DNA of 14,728 nucleotides from JAFNAG01 sp050011535 (GTDB lineage: Bacteria > Acidobacteriota > UBA6911), in the NCBI GenBank assembly GCA_050011535.1, contig JBEKIX010000088.1, positions 1-14,728 of the forward strand, given 5' to 3'. Under the pieces are notes generated by a model. That model was given only the letters and a program-made list of their open reading frames with translations, was not told the origin of the DNA and ran no database searches. Position 1 is the stretch's first letter. Every line of letters starts with the position of its first letter. Made by a program: the position numbers and the translations under genes. This document shows positions 6,129 to 13,139 of the stretch, piece after piece.

Positions 6129-8417
6129 ATGAAATCCGCCATCAAGATTTTTGTCATTATCCTTGCGCTGTCTTTCCTCGTCGCCTGCCACAAAGACCCG
6201 AAGGCCGTGCGGGACAAGTATTATGCCAGCGGGCAGAAGTATCTTGACAATAAGAAGTACGAAGAGGCGAGAATCGAATTCCTCAGTGCGCTGCGCGTCG
6301 ACAAGGGACACGTTCCCAGCATCCTCGGCATTGCCAAGGCGTTTCAGCATATGGGCGATGCGCAGAACGCCATCGCCGCATACCAGCAGGTCGTGAGGCT
6401 GGACGGCAAGAACGTCGAGGCCCGGATCCAGCTCGGACAGTATCTCCTCGCAGGAGGCATGTCCACTCCCGAGTTATTCAAGAGGGCTCAGACAATGGCG
6501 GAGGAGATCCTCAAGATCGATCCCGCCAATGTGGAAGGGCACATCCTCCTGGGAAACGCTTACGCGGGGCAGAACGATGTCGACAAATCGCTCGCTGAAC
6601 TTGATAAGGCGTTGTCCGCGGATCCCGGAAACCTGAAAGCGATGCTGAATCTCGGGACGGCACAGCTGCGCAAAGGGGACACCACGCAGGCCGAAGCCAC
6701 GTTCAAGGAGGCTCTGCAAAAACACCCGGATACCACCCAACCCTACCTCGCACTTGCAACTTTCTATCTGGCAACGAAGCGCCCCCCTGAGGCGGAGGCC
6801 AATTTCAAGAAGGCCTTCGACCTGGCGCCCGCGGATCCGCAGTGCCTGTACGCGCTCGTGGGATTTTACATGTCGGCGAAGAGGCAGGACGACGCCGAGA
6901 AGGTCTTCAAGGAGGCGATCGCCCGCAAACCAAAAGAGCGCCTGCCCTGGTGGGGGCTGGCGGACTTTTACTTGGGACTTGGGCAAACCGACAAGGGCAT
7001 GGCGGCCCTGCAGGACGTTTTGAAAGTGAATAAGAACGACCGGCAGGCCGAGCTGCGCCTCGCTGAAGTGTACCTGCACCAGAACAACGATGCCAAGGCG
7101 CAGGAGAGCGTCAACGCAGTGCTTGCCGAGAACAAGAACGATGCCGAGGCCCATTGCCTCCAAGGAAGGCTGTTGATAAAACGAGGCGATTCCGACAAGG
7201 CTCTGGCTGAATTCGAGGCTGCCATCAAGGTGAGTCCGGCCTATGAGCTCCCCTACTTGGAGAAGGCGAATCTGCTGCTCAACCGCGGTGATCTCGAGAA
7301 TGCGCAAGCCACGCTCGAAACCGTCCTTCAGGGTAACCGAAACGACTTGCTTGCGCGCGGCTTTCTGGCAAGGGTCCTCGCGCTGCGGCGGAGGACTCAG
7401 GATGCTCTGCAGCAGGCGGAAGAGGTGCTTACCGCCATGCCGGCGAATGAAGATGCTCTCGTTGCCCGCGGGGACGCCATGCGGCTCGAGGGAAAACCTG
7501 CGGAGGCCAAAAGAGACTATCTGAAACTCACCGAATTGAAGCCGCAAAATGCTCTTTACTGGCATCAACTGGGAGCGCTGGAGGCTTCCCAAGGCGACGA
7601 GTCGGCGGGACTGGCCCATCTGCGCAAAGCCGTGGAACTCAACCCGGGGTTGACCGTGGCGATCAACGACATCCTTTATCTCTTCACCAAGAGCAAGAAA
7701 TACGATGCCGCCCTTGCCGAACTGGACCGCCTTGCCAAAACGTCCGCGCCTCAGGATGAGATCCACAGATTTCGCGGCCAGGTTTATTCGGCAAAGGGTG
7801 ACAGGGCATCCGCTGAGGCGGAGTTTCGCAAGACGATCGAATTGAACCCGCGGAATTATCAGACCTACGTTTTGCTCGGCGATCTGAGCATGCGCAGCAA
7901 CAATGTAGCGCAAGCCATCAAGGAAGTGGATCAATTGATCGCGAAGAACCCCAAGCTGTCCGCCGCGTACCTGTTGAAAGGGTATTATCTCCAGGTAGAG
8001 AAAGACATCCCGGGCGCCATGACGAATTATCGCAAGTCTCTGGATTTGGACTCCGGAAATCCGCTGGCGGCCAACAACCTCGCATGGCTGCTCTGCGAAA
8101 ATACGACCAATTTCGAGGAGGCGCTGTCGCTGGCCAAGGCCGCGAAGAAGCAGGCTCCGGATGCGCCGGAAATCGCCGACACGCTGGGCTGGGTCTATTA
8201 CAAAATGAAGAATTACACTCTGGCCGTGGATCAGCTTCTCTTCAGCGTCAACAACCGCAAGCAGCCGACTGCGGAGAATTACTACCACCTCGGCATGGCG
8301 TACTACGCCCAGGGTAATCTCGGGCTCGCCAAGCAAACTCTGAAACGGGCGCTGGAGCTGAGTCAATCGTTCTCCGGAGCGGACGACGCCCGAAAAATCA
8401 TGAAGCTCCGAGGCTAA
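6129..8417 (+). CDS. TPR-repeat lipoprotein of the PEP-CTERM locus (PrsT-like)
   Basis: A 762-residue tetratricopeptide-repeat lipoprotein. The start at 6129 follows AGGAG (6116-6120) with 8 nt spacing and gives a lipoprotein signal: MKSAIK, a hydrophobic stretch and lipobox LVAC with Cys20. Residues +2/+3 are His-Lys, so outer-membrane rather than inner-membrane retention is expected. From about residue 30 to the end there are roughly twenty degenerate 34-residue TPR units, for example YYASGQKYLDNKKYEEARIEF, GNAYAGQNDVDKSLAELDKAL and LGMAYYAQGNLGLAKQTLKRAL. TPR arrays are protein-docking scaffolds. Its place between prsR and the FemAB-like gene fits the PrsT-type proteins of exosortase loci, though it is shorter than PrsT as usually described and the PrsT label is not certain. 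It probably assists surface assembly or export. Confidence 0.88.
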   Translation: MKSAIKIFVIILALSFLVACHKDPKAVRDKYYASGQKYLDNKKYEEARIEFLSALRVDKGHVPSILGIAKAFQHMGDAQNAIAAYQQVVRLDGKNVEARIQLGQYLLAGGMSTPELFKRAQTMAEEILKIDPANVEGHILLGNAYAGQNDVDKSLAELDKALSADPGNLKAMLNLGTAQLRKGDTTQAEATFKEALQKHPDTTQPYLALATFYLATKRPPEAEANFKKAFDLAPADPQCLYALVGFYMSAKRQDDAEKVFKEAIARKPKERLPWWGLADFYLGLGQTDKGMAALQDVLKVNKNDRQAELRLAEVYLHQNNDAKAQESVNAVLAENKNDAEAHCLQGRLLIKRGDSDKALAEFEAAIKVSPAYELPYLEKANLLLNRGDLENAQATLETVLQGNRNDLLARGFLARVLALRRRTQDALQQAEEVLTAMPANEDALVARGDAMRLEGKPAEAKRDYLKLTELKPQNALYWHQLGALEASQGDESAGLAHLRKAVELNPGLTVAINDILYLFTKSKKYDAALAELDRLAKTSAPQDEIHRFRGQVYSAKGDRASAEAEFRKTIELNPRNYQTYVLLGDLSMRSNNVAQAIKEVDQLIAKNPKLSAAYLLKGYYLQVEKDIPGAMTNYRKSLDLDSGNPLAANNLAWLLCENTTNFEEALSLAKAAKKQAPDAPEIADTLGWVYYKMKNYTLAVDQLLFSVNNRKQPTAENYYHLGMAYYAQGNLGLAKQTLKRALELSQSFSGADDARKIMKLRG

Positions 8418-8420
8418 ATC

Positions 8421-8490
8421 CTTCTTAGCGGCTCTTCGAGTCCTTAGAGTCTTGGAGGTAAAGCTCTTCCAGCCTCCAAGACTCCAAGCC
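8421..8490. repeat. Family B repeat with a perfect 12-bp stem
   Basis: Units of the GAGTCCTTAGAGTCTTGGAGG type are followed by their inverse. Bases 8447-8458 pair perfectly with 8473-8484 around a 14-nt loop. The GGAGG at 8454-8458 lies in the stem and is 36 nt upstream of ATG 8495, too far for direct use. In this copy the arms are arranged right-arm then left-arm, the reverse of copies 1 and 2. Confidence 0.85.
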
Positions 8491-8494
8491 ACCC

Positions 8495-9535
8495 ATGCAA
8501 ACCTACACTCTTAATCCCCTCGAAGATCCCCGCTACCCCAACTTCATCGCCCGCCATGCTTCGTCATCGATCTTTCACACCCCCGGATGGCTCAAAGCCC
8601 TCCAGCTAACCTACGGCTTCGAACCTGCCGCCATCACCACCTCGCCTCCAAGTCAAGACCTCACGAACGCCATCGTCTTCTGCCGCGTAAAGAGCCGGCT
8701 GACCGGCCGCCGCCTTGTGTCGCTTCCCTTCTCCGATCACTGCGACCCTTTGGTGGACAACGCTGCCAATCTTGAAGCGCTCCTGCAAAGCCTGCGCGAG
8801 CTGCAGCGGAAAGAGGGCTGGAAGTATGTCGAACTGAGACCGCTCGGGCTGTCGGCAGACAGCGCCTCATCTGGGTTTAGCCCGTCCCAGACCTTTTATT
8901 TCCACAGCTTGGACCTTCGTCCCACGCTGGAGCAGTTGATGACGGCATTTCATAAGGACTGCGTGCAGAGGAAAATCCGCCGTGCCGAACGTGACGGCTT
9001 GATCTACGAGGAAGGAAGATCGGAGAGGCTGCTGCGGATATTCTACGCTCTTCAACTGCAAACCCGCCGCCGACAGAAACTCCCGCCGCAGCCATACGCC
9101 TGGTTTAAAAACCTGGCGGCATGCCTCGGCGACACCATGAAAATCCGCCTTGCGTCTCTAGGCGACACTCCCGTGGCAGCAATCCTGACCCTGCGCCATA
9201 ATAACCAGATGGTCTACAAATATGGCTGCAGCAATGATAGTTACAGCCAGCACGGCGGCACCCAGTTCGTTCTCTGGCGCGCGATCCAGGAAGCCAAGTC
9301 CGCTGATTGTGTATCCCTCGACATGGGCCGCTCCGAGTCCCACAACCCCGGGCTGATCACCTTTAAGGACCGGTGGGGCGCTGTTAAGGCAGTCATGACC
9401 TATCTGAGATGCCCTATCAGTCCTGCCACGGGCAAGCAATCCTGGCACTCGCCCTTCGCCGGGAACCTCCTTGCCCGCCTGCCCGACCGCGCACTTTCTT
9501 TATTGGGCACCTTTTTCTACCGCCACATCGCCTGA
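8495..9535 (+). CDS. FemAB-like GNAT-fold transferase, PEP-CTERM system-associated
   Basis: A 346-residue cytoplasmic protein resembling the FemAB-related family that accompanies exosortase loci. Relatives use a double GNAT fold to add aminoacyl or acyl groups, often to peptidoglycan or sugar precursors. Visible family segments are SSSIFHTPGWLKALQLTYGF near the N-terminus, LVSLPFSDHCDPL (about residues 75-87), DCVQRKIRRAERDGL with its basic cluster, and the C-terminal core MVYKYGCSNDSYSQHGGTQF followed by LDMGRSESHNPGLITFKDRW. There is no signal peptide or membrane helix. The substrate is unknown. It sits between the TPR lipoprotein and exosortase 2, so a role in making or modifying the carrier for sorted proteins is a reasonable inference. 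The start lacks a nearby Shine-Dalgarno sequence; the upstream family B hairpin is the only structure there. Confidence 0.88.
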   Translation: MQTYTLNPLEDPRYPNFIARHASSSIFHTPGWLKALQLTYGFEPAAITTSPPSQDLTNAIVFCRVKSRLTGRRLVSLPFSDHCDPLVDNAANLEALLQSLRELQRKEGWKYVELRPLGLSADSASSGFSPSQTFYFHSLDLRPTLEQLMTAFHKDCVQRKIRRAERDGLIYEEGRSERLLRIFYALQLQTRRRQKLPPQPYAWFKNLAACLGDTMKIRLASLGDTPVAAILTLRHNNQMVYKYGCSNDSYSQHGGTQFVLWRAIQEAKSADCVSLDMGRSESHNPGLITFKDRWGAVKAVMTYLRCPISPATGKQSWHSPFAGNLLARLPDRALSLLGTFFYRHIA

Positions 9536-9544
9536 TTTCATTTT

Positions 9545-9584
9545 TAGACGCTCTTCGAGCCCTTAGAGCCTTAGAGGTGAGCTT
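9545..9584. repeat. Half family B repeat supplying the exosortase 2 ribosome-binding site
   Basis: Only the right arm is present: CTCTTCGAGCCCTTAGAGCC followed by TTAGAGGTGAGC. GAGGTGA at 9574-9580 lies 4 nt before the TTG at 9585 (7 nt counting from GAGG), a good Shine-Dalgarno position. It matches the arm before prsR almost base for base. Confidence 0.85.
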
Positions 9585-10451
9585 TTGAAGATAAGGTTGT
9601 TCCTGACATTCGCAGCCTTACTAGTTGCCTGCTTCTCGCAGCCATTCGTCCACCTCGTCCGCTTCGCATTCGCCAAAGACCTTTTCTCCTACGTCCTTCT
9701 GATCCCTTTCATCTCCGTTTACCTGGCCTGGATCCGCAGGAAGGATCTGCCCCACACATCCGGGGGCGCTCCCTGGCCCGCCGCAATTCCAGCCGCCGCC
9801 GGCCTGGGGCTGCTTGTTACGACGCATTTCGCGCACGGCCGGATGACCGCATCGGAAAGCCTATTGCCGCTTCAAATGCTCTCCTTCTGCCTTCTCCTCT
9901 GGAGCGGAGGCTTTGTGCTCCTGGGTTCGAGGACGATGCGGGCGCTGGCGTTTCCTTTTCTTTTCCTGGTTTTTATGGCGCCGATTCCACCTTCGATCGT
10001 GGGGACGATCGAAACGGGGTTGCAGCATGCGTCAGCGGATTTGTCGTACAGGTTCATCCAGCTCGCCGGCATTCCCGTGTATCGGTCCGGCCTTGATTTT
10101 TATATGCCCAGAATCGCTCTCAGCGTGGCTCAGGAGTGCAGCGGGATCCGTTCGACGCTCGTGCTGTTTATGAGTGCGCTGGTGGCAGGCCATTTATTTC
10201 TCCGGACGGCCTGGACGCGGTGGATTCTCGTCTTGATCGTGATTCCGTTGGGAATAGCCCGGAACGCATTTCGCATTCTCGTCCTGGCCTGGCTGTGCGT
10301 CCGGGTCGATGTGGCGTACATCCACTCGCCGATTCACAGGAGCGGCGGCCCTCTCTTTTTTGTTCTTTCGCTGATTCCTTTTGGAGCCGTTCTGTTCTGG
10401 CTTCGCCGAACGGAAAGGAGAGGCAGGCACTATACAGAGCGTCATAAGTAA
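9585..10451 (+). CDS. Exosortase 2 (PEP-CTERM-type sorting transpeptidase)
   Basis: A 288-residue polytopic inner-membrane protein of the exosortase family, homologous to exosortase 1 in the same locus. The catalytic residues are Cys185 in the canonical QECSGIRST, Arg230 in RNAFRILVL and His251 in IHRSGGPLFF. The family stretch FLVFMAPIPPSIVGTIETGL, then GIPVYRSGLDFYMPRIALSV, precedes the Cys. It has about eight hydrophobic helices and a basic cytoplasmic tail (LRRTERRGRHYTERHK). It is the minimal-length form without an EpsI-type extension. The start is a TTG supported by GAGGTGA 4-7 nt upstream inside a family B repeat. With the canonical ECSGIRS (exosortase 1 has ECSSIRS), it may differ in substrate signal, but which of the VPDGG, VPEPS or VPEAS proteins it uses cannot be told from sequence alone. 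Confidence 0.93.
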   Translation: MKIRLFLTFAALLVACFSQPFVHLVRFAFAKDLFSYVLLIPFISVYLAWIRRKDLPHTSGGAPWPAAIPAAAGLGLLVTTHFAHGRMTASESLLPLQMLSFCLLLWSGGFVLLGSRTMRALAFPFLFLVFMAPIPPSIVGTIETGLQHASADLSYRFIQLAGIPVYRSGLDFYMPRIALSVAQECSGIRSTLVLFMSALVAGHLFLRTAWTRWILVLIVIPLGIARNAFRILVLAWLCVRVDVAYIHSPIHRSGGPLFFVLSLIPFGAVLFWLRRTERRGRHYTERHK

Positions 10452-10737
10452 TGCCGCAAACTAAAGACCATTTCGGGCGTGCGCCGAGAATCGCTTCCAG
10501 CTTCTTACTAAACAGTTCATAATTATGTGGAAGCTGGCGCCTCTTTGGGTCTTAGAGTCTTCGAGACTTGGAGGTAGGCTGTTTAACCTCTAAAACTCGA
10601 AGGCTCGAAGAATCCCTAACTACAGAATAACAAACTGCAGGCGCACGAAACTAGACTGAAACAGGGAACTTGCCGCAGGTTCGCGGACCTCATTTCGTAG
10701 TGCGCAATTAGGTCGCGCTGAATGACCTGGAGAAAAC
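10452..10737. other. Intergenic region after the exosortase operon
   Basis: No convincing gene. It contains an 8-bp inverted repeat (CCAGCTTC near 10498 and GAAGCTGG near 10530), then the family B element at 10539-10617. Nothing recognisable remains between 10618 and the terminator at 10738. Confidence 0.6.
10539..10617. repeat. Family B palindromic repeat
   Basis: Right-arm units (CTTAGAGTCTTCGAGACTTGGAGGT) are followed by left-arm units (AACCTCTAAAACTCGAAGG and GCTCGAAGAATCC) around a central GTTT. It is an imperfect palindrome in the same right-then-left order as the copy at 8421. Its GGAGGT is not followed by a gene. Confidence 0.8.
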
Positions 10738-10771
10738 AAAAAGGGGGGCAGCAATGCTGCCCCCCTTTTTT
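10738..10771. terminator. Bidirectional intrinsic terminator
   Basis: GGGGGGCAGC (10743-10752) pairs perfectly with GCTGCCCCCC (10756-10765) around AAT. A-rich sequence lies on the left and TTTTTT on the right, so each strand has a T-run after the stem. It lies 21 nt beyond the stop of the - strand PEP-CTERM gene (10792) and also ends + strand transcription from the exosortase operon. Confidence 0.95.
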
Positions 10772-10791
10772 GATTTATACTTTTGAGGCGG

Positions 10792-11547
10792 TTATCTGCC
10801 CAACCTGCGGGCAATCACGGCCAGAATCCCGACGCCAATCCCCAGGAGCATGACGGTCAGCCCGCCATCCGGAACCGGCGTCAAGACCAGCACGTCCTGA
10901 CGTGCGCCATTCGGCTTGTCCACGTAGCCCGGCACCCATAGATTCATGACCTCCACCGGCAGCCCGTCGTTTCCGGCTGTTAATCCGCCGTTTGCATTGC
11001 CGAGTACTTCGAAGGAATTTGTGATGCCAGGATCAGGACCAACACCCATGAACCAATAGAGTGCCTTGTGAAGCAGGTCCGACGAACTCCCAATACCTGA
11101 CCGGCCCGGGTCGGTGTAGTCATAGCCTGCCAAATCCCCAATTGCAAAATGGTAATACAGATAGGCTGCACCATCCGTAAGCGGCTTGCCCGTCTCGATG
11201 GAACCCATACTAAAGGTCGGAGTGTACGTACCATATTTAGCGACTGTCTCTATTTGTTCCACGCAAAACGACTGGAAGGTATTAGTTAACTGAGTTTTTC
11301 CGGCGTCTGTGTCTATTACATCCATAGTTCCGCCTGTCCCGGCGGCAGGTGGGATGTAACCCGTGCCGAGGATCCACATCAGCCCACTACTGTCCACATG
11401 CAAGGTGAACTCGCCAGAATCCGAAGCCGCGCTATAATACGGTCCAAATCCATTGCCCCCAACGAAAGTGACCGTGTCGGCAACAAGGGCCGGGACCATT
11501 ACCAAACCTACGATCAGAGCCAAAATCCCTATTCTCAAAGCTCCCAT
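10792..11547 (-). CDS. Exported protein with VPDGG-type C-terminal sorting signal (PEP-CTERM 1)
   Basis: A 251-residue secreted protein. The signal peptide is MGALRIGILALIVGLVMVPA followed by LVA, with cleavage expected before DTVTF. The C-terminus TPVPDGGLTVMLLGIGVGIL plus AVIARRLGR is a tripartite sorting signal: VPDGG motif, one membrane helix, Arg-rich tail. The motif is nearer to the VPDSG-CTERM class than to classical VPEP. The mature part (GPYY near the N-terminus, then SFCVEQ) resembles the protein at 12415-13059, which has GQYYTDPYYG and WCVDF. Its function is unknown; by family precedent it is a surface or matrix-associated protein processed by an exosortase. GGGAGG lies 5 nt before ATG 11547. 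A -24/-12 promoter candidate lies at 11621-11636 and a terminator just after the stop, so it is probably monocistronic and under PrsR control. Confidence 0.87.
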   Translation of the reverse strand: MGALRIGILALIVGLVMVPALVADTVTFVGGNGFGPYYSAASDSGEFTLHVDSSGLMWILGTGYIPPAAGTGGTMDVIDTDAGKTQLTNTFQSFCVEQIETVAKYGTYTPTFSMGSIETGKPLTDGAAYLYYHFAIGDLAGYDYTDPGRSGIGSSSDLLHKALYWFMGVGPDPGITNSFEVLGNANGGLTAGNDGLPVEVMNLWVPGYVDKPNGARQDVLVLTPVPDGGLTVMLLGIGVGILAVIARRLGR

Positions 11548-11620
11548 TTTTTCCTCCCTTTCTCAATTCCTTTGGGTGCCCTGGCACCTATTGCACTGTG
11601 GGCTTCCAGGCTATTATTAA

Positions 11621-11636
11621 GCAATTCTAGGTCCAA
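11621..11636 (-). promoter_or_regulatory. Candidate sigma-54 (-24/-12) promoter for PEP-CTERM 1
   Basis: On the - strand TTGGACCTAGAATTGCTT has TGG and TTGC at the exact sigma-54 spacing (GG to GC 12 nt). The -24 element is imperfect (TGGACC for TGGCAC). The start site would fall near 11609, about 62 nt before ATG 11547. Confidence 0.65.
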
Positions 11637-11639
11637 ATG

Positions 11640-12414
11640 GACATAAGCCTGATCTTGTTGTTCATAGGTCTTTCAAAATCAGTCGGTTATGGACTCCCCC
11701 CCCCAGAAAACGAGACATCTTTTCGTGGCTGACTAAGGAGTAAGGTTGTAGCGTTTTCGGACGTTTTCAGGCTGCCTTTCCATGACAGATGTGCCGCAAG
11801 GCTAAGAAATGATTTTATTTACGGTAGTTTTCTCGCACAGTATTGAGTTGTCCAAAAGTCGTACGAAATCTGGCTGACCGCCGATGAGATTCTCCGTGCG
11901 CTGAGATTCTCAAATGGGGACAGACTCTGATTGACCCATAATAAGCGAGCCCAGGTGCGCCATGTTTCCGTAGCAGAACCCAAGTAATGGGCGGCAGCGC
12001 AGGCTTGGGCAGAGTGGTCAGGGCTCCAAAGCGCAGCTCTGGCAGTTACCCTTGGCCGGTCGAAATAGGTGCCAAACAGAAGTCGGGGGAAAATGCTCCG
12101 ACGCCATGTCAACGATCACGCCCGACGATTATCGAGGAGGTCAAAAAGCTTGGCGCGGATGAGTTGAAGATGGGCCGCCCAGAGGAGCGGCCCATCTCAG
12201 AGATCAAGGTCCGCAAGGAAAGCTAAGCTTTGAACCGGCAGGTGATAAGACTGACAGCGCCAAGGCCAATCCTAAGCAGCACGATAAACCAAGGAATCCA
12301 AAGAGTTCCCAGAAGTGGAGGTCAGGAAGCCAGAAGTGTAAGGAAAACCGACGATAACGAGGATTTTGTCCGGTTCCTTGAAGAAAACGACAACTCCCCG
12401 CGGCATCCCAAGGG
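11640..12414. other. Region between PEP-CTERM 1 and PEP-CTERM 2 with no recognised gene
   Basis: About 775 bases without a supported product. Bases 11696-11704 are a run of nine C, about 60 nt upstream of the sigma-54 site for PEP-CTERM 1. A + strand frame is open from 11987 to 12418 except for one TAA at 12224-12226; its second half contains EEVKKLGADELKMGRPEERP and, after the stop, DNEDFVRFLEENDNSP. I do not recognise it, it has no clear ribosome-binding site, and it may be a decayed gene or chance. A perfect 11-bp inverted repeat (12168-12178 with 12187-12197, loop 8) lies within it and has no T-run. Confidence 0.5.
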
Positions 12415-13059
12415 CTAACGGCACCCGGGACAGCAGTAGAGAATGCAAGCTGCGGAGAGGCCGATCAGAATCAGCAGCATCAGGCTTGGTTCGGGCACCG
12501 TGTATTGCACGATGAATTCCTGATTATTCCCCTGGGTGTCAGTCAGTATGCTCCATCCGGATGGGTCGTAGCCTCCGTTGACCGCACTTAGCGCCAGCGC
12601 CCTCAGACCCGGATCCGTGTCGGGATGCGAGTCTCCCGAGAAGCTCCAGATCGCATATTGAACCTGCAGCGTGGTGAACTGAGCGGTGCTGTCCAAGGGA
12701 GGGTTCTGATAATTGTTGATCAGCCACAAAATCTCGAGGTAATCCGTCCTGAAGTTCGTGGGATCACTTGCGCAAAGATAGGTGTTGCCAAAGCTGCTGT
12801 TGCTGCTGCCGGTTATGGAGGTGACATTCACCGTCCATGAGCTGGGATAATTGCTCTCGTGCTTGAAATCGACGCACCAGATGTCAATGACCGGGCCGCC
12901 GTTGATCTGCCCATAATAGGGATCCGTATAGTACTGACCATCGTTGCTGCCATTCACCCCGGTATACGTGAGCGTAACCGTATCCGCATGCACTATCCAC
13001 GGCCCGCCCACAAAGATTGCCGATAAAATCAGAACGAATCTCAACCTTTTCAAGAACAT
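12415..13059 (-). CDS. Exported PEP-CTERM protein with VPEPS signal (PEP-CTERM 2)
   Basis: A 214-residue secreted protein. The start at 13059 is chosen because AGGAGAG lies 6 nt upstream and gives a clean signal peptide (MFLKRLRFVLILSAIFVGGP followed by WIVHA, cleaved before DTVTL). The longer reading from 13134 would begin inside the predicted promoter. The mature part has the pattern TYTGVNGSNDGQYYTDPYYG then WCVDF, which I associate with small PEP-CTERM proteins and which is partly shared with the protein at 10792. The C-terminus is VPEPSLMLLILIGLSAACIL followed by YCCPGCR: motif and helix are present, but the tail has one Arg and three Cys instead of the usual Arg cluster, so sorting might be altered. 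The function of the mature protein is unknown. The sigma-54 candidate at 13124 implies PrsR control. No terminator is visible after the stop. Confidence 0.87.
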   Translation of the reverse strand: MFLKRLRFVLILSAIFVGGPWIVHADTVTLTYTGVNGSNDGQYYTDPYYGQINGGPVIDIWCVDFKHESNYPSSWTVNVTSITGSSNSSFGNTYLCASDPTNFRTDYLEILWLINNYQNPPLDSTAQFTTLQVQYAIWSFSGDSHPDTDPGLRALALSAVNGGYDPSGWSILTDTQGNNQEFIVQYTVPEPSLMLLILIGLSAACILYCCPGCR

Positions 13060-13123
13060 TGAATTCTCTCCTGTGCCCTGGCTATCTGCCGGTGTGTGAT
13101 CAGCCACAGACAGGGAATGCAGA

Positions 13124-13139
13124 GCAACCGTCATACCAA
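13124..13139 (-). promoter_or_regulatory. Candidate sigma-54 (-24/-12) promoter for PEP-CTERM 2
   Basis: On the - strand TTGGTATGACGGTTGCTC has TGG and TTGC at 12-nt spacing. A start site near 13112 would give a leader of about 53 nt to ATG 13059. The -24 half is weak beyond TTGG. Confidence 0.65.

Noticed and set aside
11582..11594. TGGCAC-CTA-TTGCA on the + strand, a seemingly strong sigma-54 match upstream of PEP-CTERM 1
   Set aside because: GG to GC spacing is 10 nt instead of 12 and it points away from the gene. The - strand site at 11636-11621 has correct spacing and direction.
13060..13134. Longer start (13134) for the VPEPS protein
   Set aside because: It would place the start inside the predicted -24/-12 promoter and bury the signal peptide 25 residues in. 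ATG 13059 has AGGAGAG 6 nt upstream.
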